Source of the DNA: Neopusillimonas maritima
Lineage (GTDB): Bacteria; Pseudomonadota; Gammaproteobacteria; Burkholderiales; Burkholderiaceae_B
Reading direction: 5' to 3'
DNA: 64,000 nt
Assembly (NCBI RefSeq): GCF_003576595.1
Contig: NZ_NQOU01000002.1
Coordinates: forward strand, 682,001-746,000
Below, in pieces: positions 47,405 through 55,282 of the stretch; position 1 is the first letter of the stretch; each line of letters opens with the position of its first letter. Below the pieces are notes generated by a model, which was given only the letters and a program-made list of their open reading frames with translations, had not been told where the DNA came from and did not search any database. Made by a program: the position numbers and the translations under genes.

Positions 47405-48238
47405 ATGGATATTGAACGCTACCCCGCACAAGAACCGTTTAACGAGAACATGGTTAAGTACCATGCCTATCTGCTTGAACGGGCCAAGGGCCTGAAACCC
47501 ATTGAAGTCAATTACGGCGAAGATCCTTATCAAAGCATCGGCATTTTCCCTGCCGAAAACCCCGACGGCCGCGTGCTGCTTTTCTTTCACGGCGGTGGCT
47601 GGACTAACGGCTACAAAGAATGGATGTACTTCATCGCCCCCGCGCTGAACAAACTGGGTATCACGTTTGCCTCAGCAGGCTATCGTCTGGCACCCAATCA
47701 TTTGTTCCCCGTTGGCTTTCAAGACGCCGCCCGTGCGCTGGATTGGGTCAGCAAAAACATCAGCGAATACGGCGGCGATCCCAAGAAAATTTTTGTCAGC
47801 GGTCATTCGGCGGGCGGACATTACGCCGCCCTTCTGGCCGTTGTTGAAGAGGCGGTGCCCGGCATGGCGTGTTCCGCTCAAGTAAAAGGCTGCGCGCCCA
47901 TATCGGGCATTTATTATTTTGGTGAAGATGCAGGGATGGCGATTCGGCCCCGTTTCCTGGGGCCGCCCGAGGTGGGCGCCGACACCGCCGCGTCATCCAT
48001 AAAAAATCTGAAATCGGGGTTACCGCCCTTCCTGCTCACGTGGGGAGAAGAAGACTTCCCGCATTTAAAGCGCCAAGGCCAGGAAATGGAAGCCGCGCTG
48101 AAGGCGCACGACATTCCGGTTGAAACGCTTGAGTTGCCGGGGTGCAACCACTTCACGGCAAGTTATGCGGCTGGGGATGTGGACGGTTTGTGGGCGACCG
48201 CTCTCAATGACTGGTCAAACAGGCTTTTAAAGCGCTAA
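47405..48238 (+). CDS. Alpha/beta hydrolase of the esterase/kynurenine formamidase type
   Basis: 277 residues. The oxyanion motif HGGGW is at residues 62-66, the nucleophile is S135 in VSGHSAGGHYAA, and the acid and histidine are likely D217 (WGEEDFPH) and H249 (PGCNHF). The HGGGW form is that of the hormone-sensitive-lipase-like and kynurenine formamidase families. As N-formylmaleamate deformylase (NicD) is also an alpha/beta hydrolase, this is a candidate for removing the formyl group from a NicX-type product, though it is not obviously NicD itself. It is in one operon with TetR and the MBL hydrolase. Confidence 0.85.
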   Translation: MDIERYPAQEPFNENMVKYHAYLLERAKGLKPIEVNYGEDPYQSIGIFPAENPDGRVLLFFHGGGWTNGYKEWMYFIAPALNKLGITFASAGYRLAPNHLFPVGFQDAARALDWVSKNISEYGGDPKKIFVSGHSAGGHYAALLAVVEEAVPGMACSAQVKGCAPISGIYYFGEDAGMAIRPRFLGPPEVGADTAASSIKNLKSGLPPFLLTWGEEDFPHLKRQGQEMEAALKAHDIPVETLELPGCNHFTASYAAGDVDGLWATALNDWSNRLLKR

Positions 48239-48246
48239 CCCCGTTT

Positions 48247-49179
48247 TCACATCCCCTTAACCGACTCCGGCACTGGATACCGCCTTGTATACGGCCCCGC
48301 CTTCATGACCTGGCCCGGTACCTCATGCCCCACAATCTCGGGCAACAAGCGTGCAATATCCAGCAACGGCTCCAGCGCCACACCCGTGTCATAGCCCATG
48401 GCCTCCAACATATGCACCATGTCTTCGGTGCAAACATTGCCGCTGGCGCCCGGCGCATAAGGGCAGCCGCCCAAGCCGCCCAACGAGGCGTCGAAGCGAT
48501 CCACCCCGGCACTGAGCGCAGCCATCACGTTGGGCAAGCCCATTGCACGCGTATCGTGGAAATGCAGCGTTAACAGCAAAGAAGGCCAGCGTTTGCGTAC
48601 CCGCTCACACAACTCGCGCACCTGGGTGGGGTTGGCCACGCCCGTGGTGTCACACAGGCTCACACCCTGAATGCCCATATCAACATAACGCTGAATTAAA
48701 TCCATCACGCGGTCGGCCGGCACTTCACCTTCAAAAGGGCAACCAAAGGCCGTTGACACCGAAGCATTCAACATCGCCTTATCGCCGGTAAAATCCGCCA
48801 CCTTCTGAAACTGCTCCAGCGATTGCTCGGGCGTCATGCGGATATTGGCCAGGTTATGCGTTCGGCTGGCCGACATGAATAAATTGATTTCATCCACATT
48901 GCAAGCCAGCGCGCGCTCGCAGCCACGCACATTGGGCACCAGCGCCGCGTACACCACGCCGGGCATACGGTCGATTTGGCTCATCACGGCCTCGGCATCC
49001 GCCAGGTTGGGAATAGCTTTGGGCGAAGTGAATGAGGTGACTTCAATTTTGGCCAAACCAGTGCGGCTTAACGCGTTGATGAGTTCGATTTTCTGTTCCG
49101 TAGGGACGAACTTGGCCTCAATTTGAAACCCGTCACGTACCGATACTTCCTGTATGTAAACACGTTGTCGTTCTTGCAT
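48247..49179 (-). CDS. HMG-CoA lyase-like enzyme
   Basis: 310 residues from the ATG at 49179, preceded by AGGAA at good distance; a second ATG two codons earlier is too close to that site. The TIM-barrel DRE motif is EVSVRDGFQ (R-D near the N-terminus), the metal ligands are in LHFHDTRAMG, and the catalytic cysteine loop is GGLGGCPYAPGASGNVCTED. These enzymes split 3-hydroxy-3-methylglutaryl-CoA or citramalyl-type CoA esters. It is 32 bp downstream of a CoA transferase that could activate its substrate. No hydratase or dehydrogenase is in the unit. Confidence 0.9.
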   Translation of the reverse strand: MQERQRVYIQEVSVRDGFQIEAKFVPTEQKIELINALSRTGLAKIEVTSFTSPKAIPNLADAEAVMSQIDRMPGVVYAALVPNVRGCERALACNVDEINLFMSASRTHNLANIRMTPEQSLEQFQKVADFTGDKAMLNASVSTAFGCPFEGEVPADRVMDLIQRYVDMGIQGVSLCDTTGVANPTQVRELCERVRKRWPSLLLTLHFHDTRAMGLPNVMAALSAGVDRFDASLGGLGGCPYAPGASGNVCTEDMVHMLEAMGYDTGVALEPLLDIARLLPEIVGHEVPGQVMKAGPYTRRYPVPESVKGM

Positions 49180-49211
49180 ATCCATTTCCTGTTTCGGGCC
49201 CACCGCAGCCA

Positions 49212-50423
49212 TTACGCCAGGCCGGCCTGTTTCATTTTTTCGTACTGTTCGGGCGTCACACCAATGGATTCCAGCACTTCGCGAGTGTGCTGCCCCAATT
49301 CCGGACCCAGCCAACGGGTGCGGCCCGGGGTTTGGCTGAGCTTGGGCACAATGCCGGGCAAGTCGATAGGTGCGCCATCGGCCATTTCAAAACGCTGAAT
49401 CATTTCACGCGCCTGATAATGCGCGTCTTCATAGATATCTTTGGCGGTATAAATACGCCCGCACGGTACCGATGCGGCATCCAATGTGTCCAGCACATAC
49501 TGCAATTGATTTTCGGCAGCCCAGTCGCCAATGACGCCGTCCAGCATTTCCGTATGCCGCGCACGGCCGTCGTTATGTTCAAGCTCTGGGTTCTCGGCCA
49601 AATCGGGCCGGCCAATGGCATTCATCAGCCGCTTGAAAATCCCGTCGCCGTTGCCGGCAATCGCCACATAGTTGCCGTCTTTACACAAATAGGTGTTGGA
49701 CGGCACGATACCCGGCAGCGCCGCGCCGGTTCGCTCGCGTATGGTGCCCGTGGCGGCGTATTCGGGAATCAGGCTTTCCATCACGGCAAACACCGCTTCG
49801 TATAAGGCCACATCAATAAACTGACCCTGACCTTTATTGGCTTTAATGTGATACAGCGCCATCAGCGCCCCCACCACCCCATACAGCGAAGCCAGCGTAT
49901 CGCCAAGGCTCACGCCGGTGCGTACCGGTGCACGATCGGGGTAGCCCGTGACATAGCGCAACCCGCCCATGCATTCCGCAATCGCTGCGAACCCCGGTTT
50001 TTGACTATACGGGCCGGTTTGCCCATAGCCTGAGATACGCACCATGATTAAAGACGGATTCAATTCCGACAAGGTTTCCCAACCCAAGCCCCATTTTTCC
50101 AACGTACCGGGCCGAAAGTTCTCAATCACGATATCGGCCTCAGCCGCCAACTTGCGCACCATCTCCTGCGCCTCGGGATCTTTCAAATTCAGCGTAACCG
50201 ACTTCTTGTTTCGACTCTGCGAATACCACCATAACGACGTGCCGTTGTGCAGCTTGCGCCAGGTGCGCAACGGGTCACCCGTTTCCGGGGGTTCAATTTT
50301 GATCACCTCAGCGCCAAATTGCGCCAATAACGTACTGGCATACGGGCCGGCAATCAGCGCGCCAAGTTCCAGTACCTTAACGCCTTCCAGCGCCATGGGG
50401 GTTTCCTGCTTATCCTGCGTCAT
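49212..50423 (-). CDS. Class III (CaiB/Frc) CoA transferase
   Basis: 403 residues from the ATG at 50423, preceded by GAGGAA; longer frames upstream lack a site. The family start MALEGVKVLELGALIAGPYASTLLAQFGAEVIKIE, KKSVTLNLKDPE, IVIENFRPGTLEKWGLGWE and PSLIMVRISGYGQTGPY are diagnostic. It moves CoA between carboxylic acids; the catalytic Asp is likely in VSLGDTLAS. Together with the downstream lyase it could activate and cleave a hydroxy-dicarboxylic acid such as 3-hydroxy-3-methylglutarate or citramalate. Divergent from a LysR gene. Confidence 0.92.
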   Translation of the reverse strand: MTQDKQETPMALEGVKVLELGALIAGPYASTLLAQFGAEVIKIEPPETGDPLRTWRKLHNGTSLWWYSQSRNKKSVTLNLKDPEAQEMVRKLAAEADIVIENFRPGTLEKWGLGWETLSELNPSLIMVRISGYGQTGPYSQKPGFAAIAECMGGLRYVTGYPDRAPVRTGVSLGDTLASLYGVVGALMALYHIKANKGQGQFIDVALYEAVFAVMESLIPEYAATGTIRERTGAALPGIVPSNTYLCKDGNYVAIAGNGDGIFKRLMNAIGRPDLAENPELEHNDGRARHTEMLDGVIGDWAAENQLQYVLDTLDAASVPCGRIYTAKDIYEDAHYQAREMIQRFEMADGAPIDLPGIVPKLSQTPGRTRWLGPELGQHTREVLESIGVTPEQYEKMKQAGLA

Positions 50424-50498
50424 AGCTTCCTCATTCTTTACGCTTTCCGTCATCTTCCCGTTAACCGACCTTGACTGTAAAGCGGTTATTTTCGATAC

Positions 50499-50521
50499 CA
50501 TCATCGTTTTATGCGATGATG
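50499..50521. promoter_or_regulatory. Perfect inverted repeat in the CoA transferase/LysR gap
   Basis: CATCATCG-ttttatg-CGATGATG: 8-bp perfect arms with a 7-bp spacer, in the 143-bp divergent gap, 46 bp ahead of the LysR start. A shorter repeat AACCG/CGGTT lies at 50463-50487. Both could be LysR operator sites controlling the CoA transferase-lyase pair. Function is inferred. Confidence 0.55.
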
Positions 50522-50566
50522 AATCTATAAACCATCAAAATTGACCCCTTATTATCGCTTTTTGTT

Positions 50567-51472
50567 ATGGCTTTGGATCCGAAATCGCTCAAACTGTTTA
50601 TCCGCGTCATTCAGGCCGGCACCATTAGTGCGGCGGCTGAGCAAGAACACATTGCTGCGGCCGCAATTAGCCGACGCATTAGCGATCTTGAAGAGCAAAT
50701 GGGTGTCGCACTGGTGGAACGCAGCAACAAAGGCTTGAAGGCGACACCGGCCGGCCGCGCGTTAATTGATCGTGCGCACCGCATCCTTAACGATCTGGGC
50801 GCACTGGAAACCCATATTCAGGATTATGGTTCAGGTGAAAAAGGCTATGTCCGAATTCACGCCAATCTATCGGCCATCAACCAATTTCTACCCGCAGAAT
50901 TGGGCGCCTTTCTTAAAAGCTACCCCCACATTCAAATCGACCTGGCCGAACGCATGAGCACGGAAATTGCGCAAGCGGTAGCCGAGAACACGGCCGACAT
51001 CGGCGTGTTGGTCATGGATGAACCCATTAAAGACTTAACGTATTTACCCTACCGCTCCGACGAACTGGCCATTATTACGTCGCGGCATCATCCGCTGGCC
51101 AAACGGCGCAAGGTCCGTTTCGAAGAAACTCTAGACTTCCCTTATGTGGGGTTACCGCACGGCAGCCAGATGAACCTGCAATTAACCCGCTCCGCGCTGG
51201 CCCTGAACCGCACCTGGCGCTGCCGCTTTCAGGTTTCCGGTTACGACGCCCTGTGTTTAATGGTGGAGGCGGATCTGGGCACCGGCATCTTGCCGCGCCG
51301 CGTTGCGCAAACACAGGCCAAGGCCCTGCACATTCGCATACTCGAACTGGATGAGCCCTGGGCAAAACGGCAATTGCATTTATGTGTCCGGTCTCGGGCC
51401 TCGTTATCGCCGGCTGCGCAATTATTGGTTGCGCACATGGCGCACAACTATGTTAGCCCTGCAACGACTTAA
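50567..51472 (+). CDS. LysR-family regulator divergent from CoA transferase
   Basis: 301 residues, HTH in LKLFIRVIQAGTISAAAEQEHIAAAAISRRISDLEEQMG followed by VALVERSNKGLKATPAG, then an effector domain. The IAAAAISRRI recognition helix is of the type seen near CoA transferase/HMGL gene pairs in Burkholderiales. Divergent position and the palindrome between suggest it controls the CoA transferase-lyase operon. Its last 20 bp overlap the convergent hydrolase gene. Confidence 0.9.
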   Translation: MALDPKSLKLFIRVIQAGTISAAAEQEHIAAAAISRRISDLEEQMGVALVERSNKGLKATPAGRALIDRAHRILNDLGALETHIQDYGSGEKGYVRIHANLSAINQFLPAELGAFLKSYPHIQIDLAERMSTEIAQAVAENTADIGVLVMDEPIKDLTYLPYRSDELAIITSRHHPLAKRRKVRFEETLDFPYVGLPHGSQMNLQLTRSALALNRTWRCRFQVSGYDALCLMVEADLGTGILPRRVAQTQAKALHIRILELDEPWAKRQLHLCVRSRASLSPAAQLLVAHMAHNYVSPATT

Positions 51473-52166
51473 TCTGCTGAATCAACGCATCGGTTTCCAG
51501 CACATCGGCGTATTTCGCATGCATGTCCAGCAAGCTCATAGCATGGCTGGACTGCAGGCGATCGAAGCAGGCGTCGGCGGCCACGGCAATCCGATAATTC
51601 GCACTGAAGCCGTCGACCACGGTTGCCCGAACACAACCCGACGTGCTTCCGCCCGCCACCACCAGTGAATCGGCGCCGACCAACGTTAAATAGGATTGCA
51701 GCGGCGTGGAGAAAAATGCCGAGGGTTTTTGTTTTCCGATGACAATATCGCTTTCGCGCGGCGCAATCGCCTCAACGATATCGTCATGATGATGCGCGGA
51801 AACCGGCGGTGGTGCCTCTTCAGGGCGTGAACGGGCATGCTTCCATAACCACGACCCCATATCCCATTTATCGTCACGGTAAGCACCCCGGGTATAAAAA
51901 ACGGGGCGCTGCTGCGCACGAAACACGTTCAACAAACGTTCAATTTGCGCCAGTGCCAGCCAGGCCTCTTCCCCGCATGAATTAGGCCAGCGCTTGATTG
52001 ACTCCAGAACAGGCTCGGGCCGATCACCACAAAAACCATAGGTGGCGTCCACCACCAGTAATACGGGCCGTTGCCCCAAACCCATGGTGGCACCGTAGCC
52101 CGATTGCGACATGACATCGCGATCGCGCTCGGGTAACGAAGAAAGTAGCGTATCAATCAGACCCAT
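51453..52166 (-). CDS. Isochorismatase-like cysteine hydrolase (maleamate/carbamoyl amidase type)
   Basis: 237 residues. The catalytic triad is LLVVDATYGF (D40), IGKQKPSAFFST (K145) and GGSTSGCVRATVVD (C178), with the cis-peptide region GGST before the cysteine. The STSGCVRATxxD form is shared with maleamate amidohydrolase (NicF) and N-carbamoylsarcosine amidase. If it is a maleamate amidase it would feed maleate to the isomerase at 24747. It is the last gene of a unit with a class II aldolase and an NMT1-type ABC transporter, so a carbamoyl or amide nutrient is an equal alternative. Confidence 0.85.
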   Translation of the reverse strand: MGLIDTLLSSLPERDRDVMSQSGYGATMGLGQRPVLLVVDATYGFCGDRPEPVLESIKRWPNSCGEEAWLALAQIERLLNVFRAQQRPVFYTRGAYRDDKWDMGSWLWKHARSRPEEAPPPVSAHHHDDIVEAIAPRESDIVIGKQKPSAFFSTPLQSYLTLVGADSLVVAGGSTSGCVRATVVDGFSANYRIAVAADACFDRLQSSHAMSLLDMHAKYADVLETDALIQQIKSLQG

Positions 52167-52177
52167 CTGAAATCCTG

Positions 52178-52903
52178 TTAACTGTAAAGCCCGGCCAGAC
52201 CATTCACTTGCTCAACGCGTTGCAACTTGCGTACAAAGTAGTGCCAGGAATGCTCAACGTGCACCGAGGTCATAATCTGATGACGTCGGCGCTCTCGAAT
52301 TTCAGCGTCTGGAAAACCGGCATCGGCGCGAATCTGCATCCCTTGTACATGCGTGCGGGCGGCTTTTTCAAGGAATACACCCACACACACCGCATGGGCA
52401 ATTGACGTACCGCAGAAAGTCACGCCGTGATTGGCCATCAGCACGGCAAAATGCGCGCCTAACGTTCGCGCCAGGGCGATACCGTCGTCTTTGGTTTTCA
52501 GCAACGCCACGTCGTCACTGTGGCAGGGCAGTGCGTCGAAATAATCGGCATCCAGCGTAAACGGCAACAACTCGGTATCAAAAGCCGACAAAACACTGGC
52601 GTAGAACGGATGAGTATGAGCAACCACCTGCACATCGGGGCGCAAACGCAAAATTTCCGAATGAATCGGCCACTCGGAGTGTAAACCGCCTTCCCCGGCC
52701 AGCTTCTCGCCGTCGAAACTCACCAGCACAAAATCCTTGTGCGTCAGAATTTCACCCAACCCGCGCGCATTGCGCTTTAACCAAAACCCACGTCCTTCGG
52801 GGTCACGCAAAGACAAATGACCTAATGTCATATCGCCGTGACCCTCCATTTCCAATACACGACACGCAATGGCCAATTGATCCAGTTGTTCTTCAAGCAC
52901 CAT
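52178..52903 (-). CDS. Class II aldolase/adducin-family protein
   Basis: 241 residues. The zinc site is HTHPFY (two His) with MANHGVTFCG (third His) and the catalytic acid is in EWPIHSEILR. The N-terminal GHGDMTLGHLSLRDP matches the family phosphate/substrate loop. Members are sugar-phosphate aldolases, or decarboxylases and related lyases acting on hydroxy acids. It is 11 bp before the cysteine hydrolase and 9 bp after the permease gene. The substrate cannot be assigned. Confidence 0.87.
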   Translation of the reverse strand: MVLEEQLDQLAIACRVLEMEGHGDMTLGHLSLRDPEGRGFWLKRNARGLGEILTHKDFVLVSFDGEKLAGEGGLHSEWPIHSEILRLRPDVQVVAHTHPFYASVLSAFDTELLPFTLDADYFDALPCHSDDVALLKTKDDGIALARTLGAHFAVLMANHGVTFCGTSIAHAVCVGVFLEKAARTHVQGMQIRADAGFPDAEIRERRRHQIMTSVHVEHSWHYFVRKLQRVEQVNGLAGLYS

Positions 52904-52912
52904 GACAGACTC

Positions 52913-53713
52913 TTAAAAAGAAAGTTTTGAAGCCTGCGCCGCGCCGCTGGGCTCCCAGAAAAGGATGCGATTCCGAATCATCACCAAGGTTCGGTCCATA
53001 ACGAAACCAATCATGGCAACGGCAATCACCCCGGCATACGACGACGCATACATAAACGAGGCGGATGCGTAAGAAATGTAATACCCCAGGCCCGAACTTT
53101 CCCCAATCATTTCGGTAATCACCACAATCACCATGGAAAGCGGCAAGGCAACCCGAATACCCGACATAATTGAAGGCAATGCAGCGGGCAACAAAACTTT
53201 GAAGAAAATGCGCGACGGACCGGCCCCCATGTTTTGCGCGCTCCAGATAAAGCGGGGGGCCACGGCACGAATACCAAAGTACGTGTTCACCGCAATGGGA
53301 AACGTGCACTCCAGCGCAATCAGGGCGATTTTTGACGAAGAGCCAAACCCCAGAAGCAAAATAAAGACTGGATAGAGTGCGATTTTCGGTACCGGATAAC
53401 CAAACGAAAAAATAGGCTCAAACATCCATTCGAACCAACGCACCCGCGCCATGAGCACCCCCAGCAAAACACCCACCACAATAGCGAGCCCAAAACCGCT
53501 GATGGCCCGTGAAAACGACACGGTTGCGTGATAGATCAGTTCGCCGTTGGCAACTCCGGTAATAAACGCCGAAAAGATTTTCTCCAGCGGCGGCATAAGC
53601 CTGGATGAGACCCAACCCGAGCGGGACAAAATTTCCCACACAATAGCCAACACCACCAACGGGTACAACGTTGCCAACATGCGGCGTACCGTAGCGTAAA
53701 GACGTTGCTTCAT
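52913..53713 (-). CDS. ABC transporter permease (SsuC/TauC type)
   Basis: 266 residues with about six membrane helices. The EAA-type loop is ECTFPIAVNTYFGIRAVAPRFIWSAQNMGAGPSRIFFKVLLPAALPSIMSGIRVALP. It overlaps the second permease gene by 4 bp, and the two likely form a heterodimeric channel. The family moves sulfonates, nitrate, taurine, pyrimidine precursors and other small anions. Confidence 0.9.
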   Translation of the reverse strand: MKQRLYATVRRMLATLYPLVVLAIVWEILSRSGWVSSRLMPPLEKIFSAFITGVANGELIYHATVSFSRAISGFGLAIVVGVLLGVLMARVRWFEWMFEPIFSFGYPVPKIALYPVFILLLGFGSSSKIALIALECTFPIAVNTYFGIRAVAPRFIWSAQNMGAGPSRIFFKVLLPAALPSIMSGIRVALPLSMVIVVITEMIGESSGLGYYISYASASFMYASSYAGVIAVAMIGFVMDRTLVMIRNRILFWEPSGAAQASKLSF

Positions 53714-54498
53714 GATCGCGCCGCCTCCCCTGGATACTTGTTGGCCAACAGTTTGCGTCGAATTACAAGCAGAACCCGGTCGCTCAGAAAGCCCAGTAAT
53801 CCAATCGTTAATATGGCGGCATACATCCAGTCGTAGCGCATGGCTTCTTCGGCACGAATAATCATGTCGCCCAACCCATCGTTCGACCCCACCATTTCAG
53901 CGGCAAACAACACAACGAATGACAATGCCAGCCCCGAGCGCAATCCGGTGAATATTTGCGGCAACGCCGCCGGCAACACCACGCGCCGGAAAATATAGAA
54001 TCGGCCGGCACCCATATTGCGAGCGGCCCAAACCAGGCTTACCGGGGTCGCACGCGCGCCATACAACGTGTTGATAAAAGTAGGAAAGAATACGGCCAAT
54101 GCAATCAGCACTACCTTGGAAACATCACCAAACCCCAGCCACGTAATAATGACCGGCAACAACGCAATTTTTGGCACCGGGTACAAAGTTGAAACCAAAG
54201 GATCGAAGAATGCTTCGGCCTGGCGCCACACCGCACTTAACAGCCCCAGGCCCACTCCAAAGGCCGCACCCAGCAGGAAACCGCTGTAGGACCGGTATGC
54301 CGACGCGACCGCATCACTGACCAGTTCGCCACTTACCAGCAATTGCCATAACGTTGCGCCGATGTCGGTGGGTGCAACCACATATCGCGGCATGCCTTCC
54401 TGCCCCGACGTCAGTTGCATGGCCAGCAATAACGCCACGGGCAGCGCCAATCCGGCCACCCAACGCAATGCGTTGTTGTTATTGGGCCGGGATGTCAT
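53710..54498 (-). CDS. ABC transporter permease (SsuC/TauC type)
   Basis: 262 residues. The EAA loop is ALAVFFPTFINTLYGARATPVSLVWAARNMGAGRFYIFRRVVLPAALPQIFTGLRSGLAL, closely parallel to that of its neighbour, so the pair probably arose by duplication. It overlaps both the ATPase and the other permease by 4 bp. Confidence 0.9.
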   Translation of the reverse strand: MTSRPNNNNALRWVAGLALPVALLLAMQLTSGQEGMPRYVVAPTDIGATLWQLLVSGELVSDAVASAYRSYSGFLLGAAFGVGLGLLSAVWRQAEAFFDPLVSTLYPVPKIALLPVIITWLGFGDVSKVVLIALAVFFPTFINTLYGARATPVSLVWAARNMGAGRFYIFRRVVLPAALPQIFTGLRSGLALSFVVLFAAEMVGSNDGLGDMIIRAEEAMRYDWMYAAILTIGLLGFLSDRVLLVIRRKLLANKYPGEAARS

Positions 54499-55280
54499 GC
54501 CGCCTCTCTGGCGCGCAGCACCTCATCGCGCAACATATCCCATATTTGCGTGTAGTACTCGATAAACTCGGGGCTTTTGCGAATTGAGGCGCTACGCGGA
54601 CGCGGTAAATTCACACGCATATCCGCTTTTATGCGCCCCGGACGAGCAGTAAACACAATAACCCGATCACTCAGGTACAGGGCTTCTTCAATATCGTGAG
54701 TCACGAACAGCACGGTACGCCGGTTCGCTTGCCAGATGTCGGTCAGTTCTTCCTGCATCAATTCGCGGGTTTGCGCATCAAGCGCCCCGAACGGCTCATC
54801 CATCAGCAACATTTGCGGCTCATACACCAGCGTTCTGGCCAACGCCACGCGTTGTCGCATGCCGCCCGATAATTCAGCCGGGTAAGCATTCTCGAACTTC
54901 GACAAACCCACCATGTCGATATACTTGCGCGCAAGGTCAACGCGTTGCGCTTTCGGTATGCCTTTCACCTCAAGCGACCAGGTCACATTGCCCAACACCG
55001 TACGCCAGGGGAACAACGCATAGTCTTGAAACAGCATGCCCCTGTCGGGCCCGGGACGTGAAACCGGCGTACCGGCCAACGTAATCGTTCCCGCACTGCG
55101 GGGTTCAAAGCCACCGACCATGTGCAGAAACGTGCTTTTCCCGCACCCCGACGGACCCACTATGCTGACGAACTCACCTTCGGCAATGGAAAGATCAAAT
55201 GCTTCCAGCGCAACAATCGCCTGACCGTTGCGCATGAAGGTCTTGGAAACGCCCTGCGCCTTGAGATATCCCTCCGACAT
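54495..55280 (-). CDS. ABC transporter ATPase (SsuB/TauB type)
   Basis: 261 residues. Walker A is GPSGCGKSTFLHMVGG, the Q-loop is MLFQDYALFPW, the signature is LSGGMRQRVALARTL and Walker B is LLMDEPFGALDAQTR, followed by the H-loop VTHDIEEALYLSDRV. This matches the nitrate/sulfonate/taurine group. It starts 2 bp after the binding-protein stop. Confidence 0.93.
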   Translation of the reverse strand: MSEGYLKAQGVSKTFMRNGQAIVALEAFDLSIAEGEFVSIVGPSGCGKSTFLHMVGGFEPRSAGTITLAGTPVSRPGPDRGMLFQDYALFPWRTVLGNVTWSLEVKGIPKAQRVDLARKYIDMVGLSKFENAYPAELSGGMRQRVALARTLVYEPQMLLMDEPFGALDAQTRELMQEELTDIWQANRRTVLFVTHDIEEALYLSDRVIVFTARPGRIKADMRVNLPRPRSASIRKSPEFIEYYTQIWDMLRDEVLRAREAA

Positions 55281-55282
55281 CG

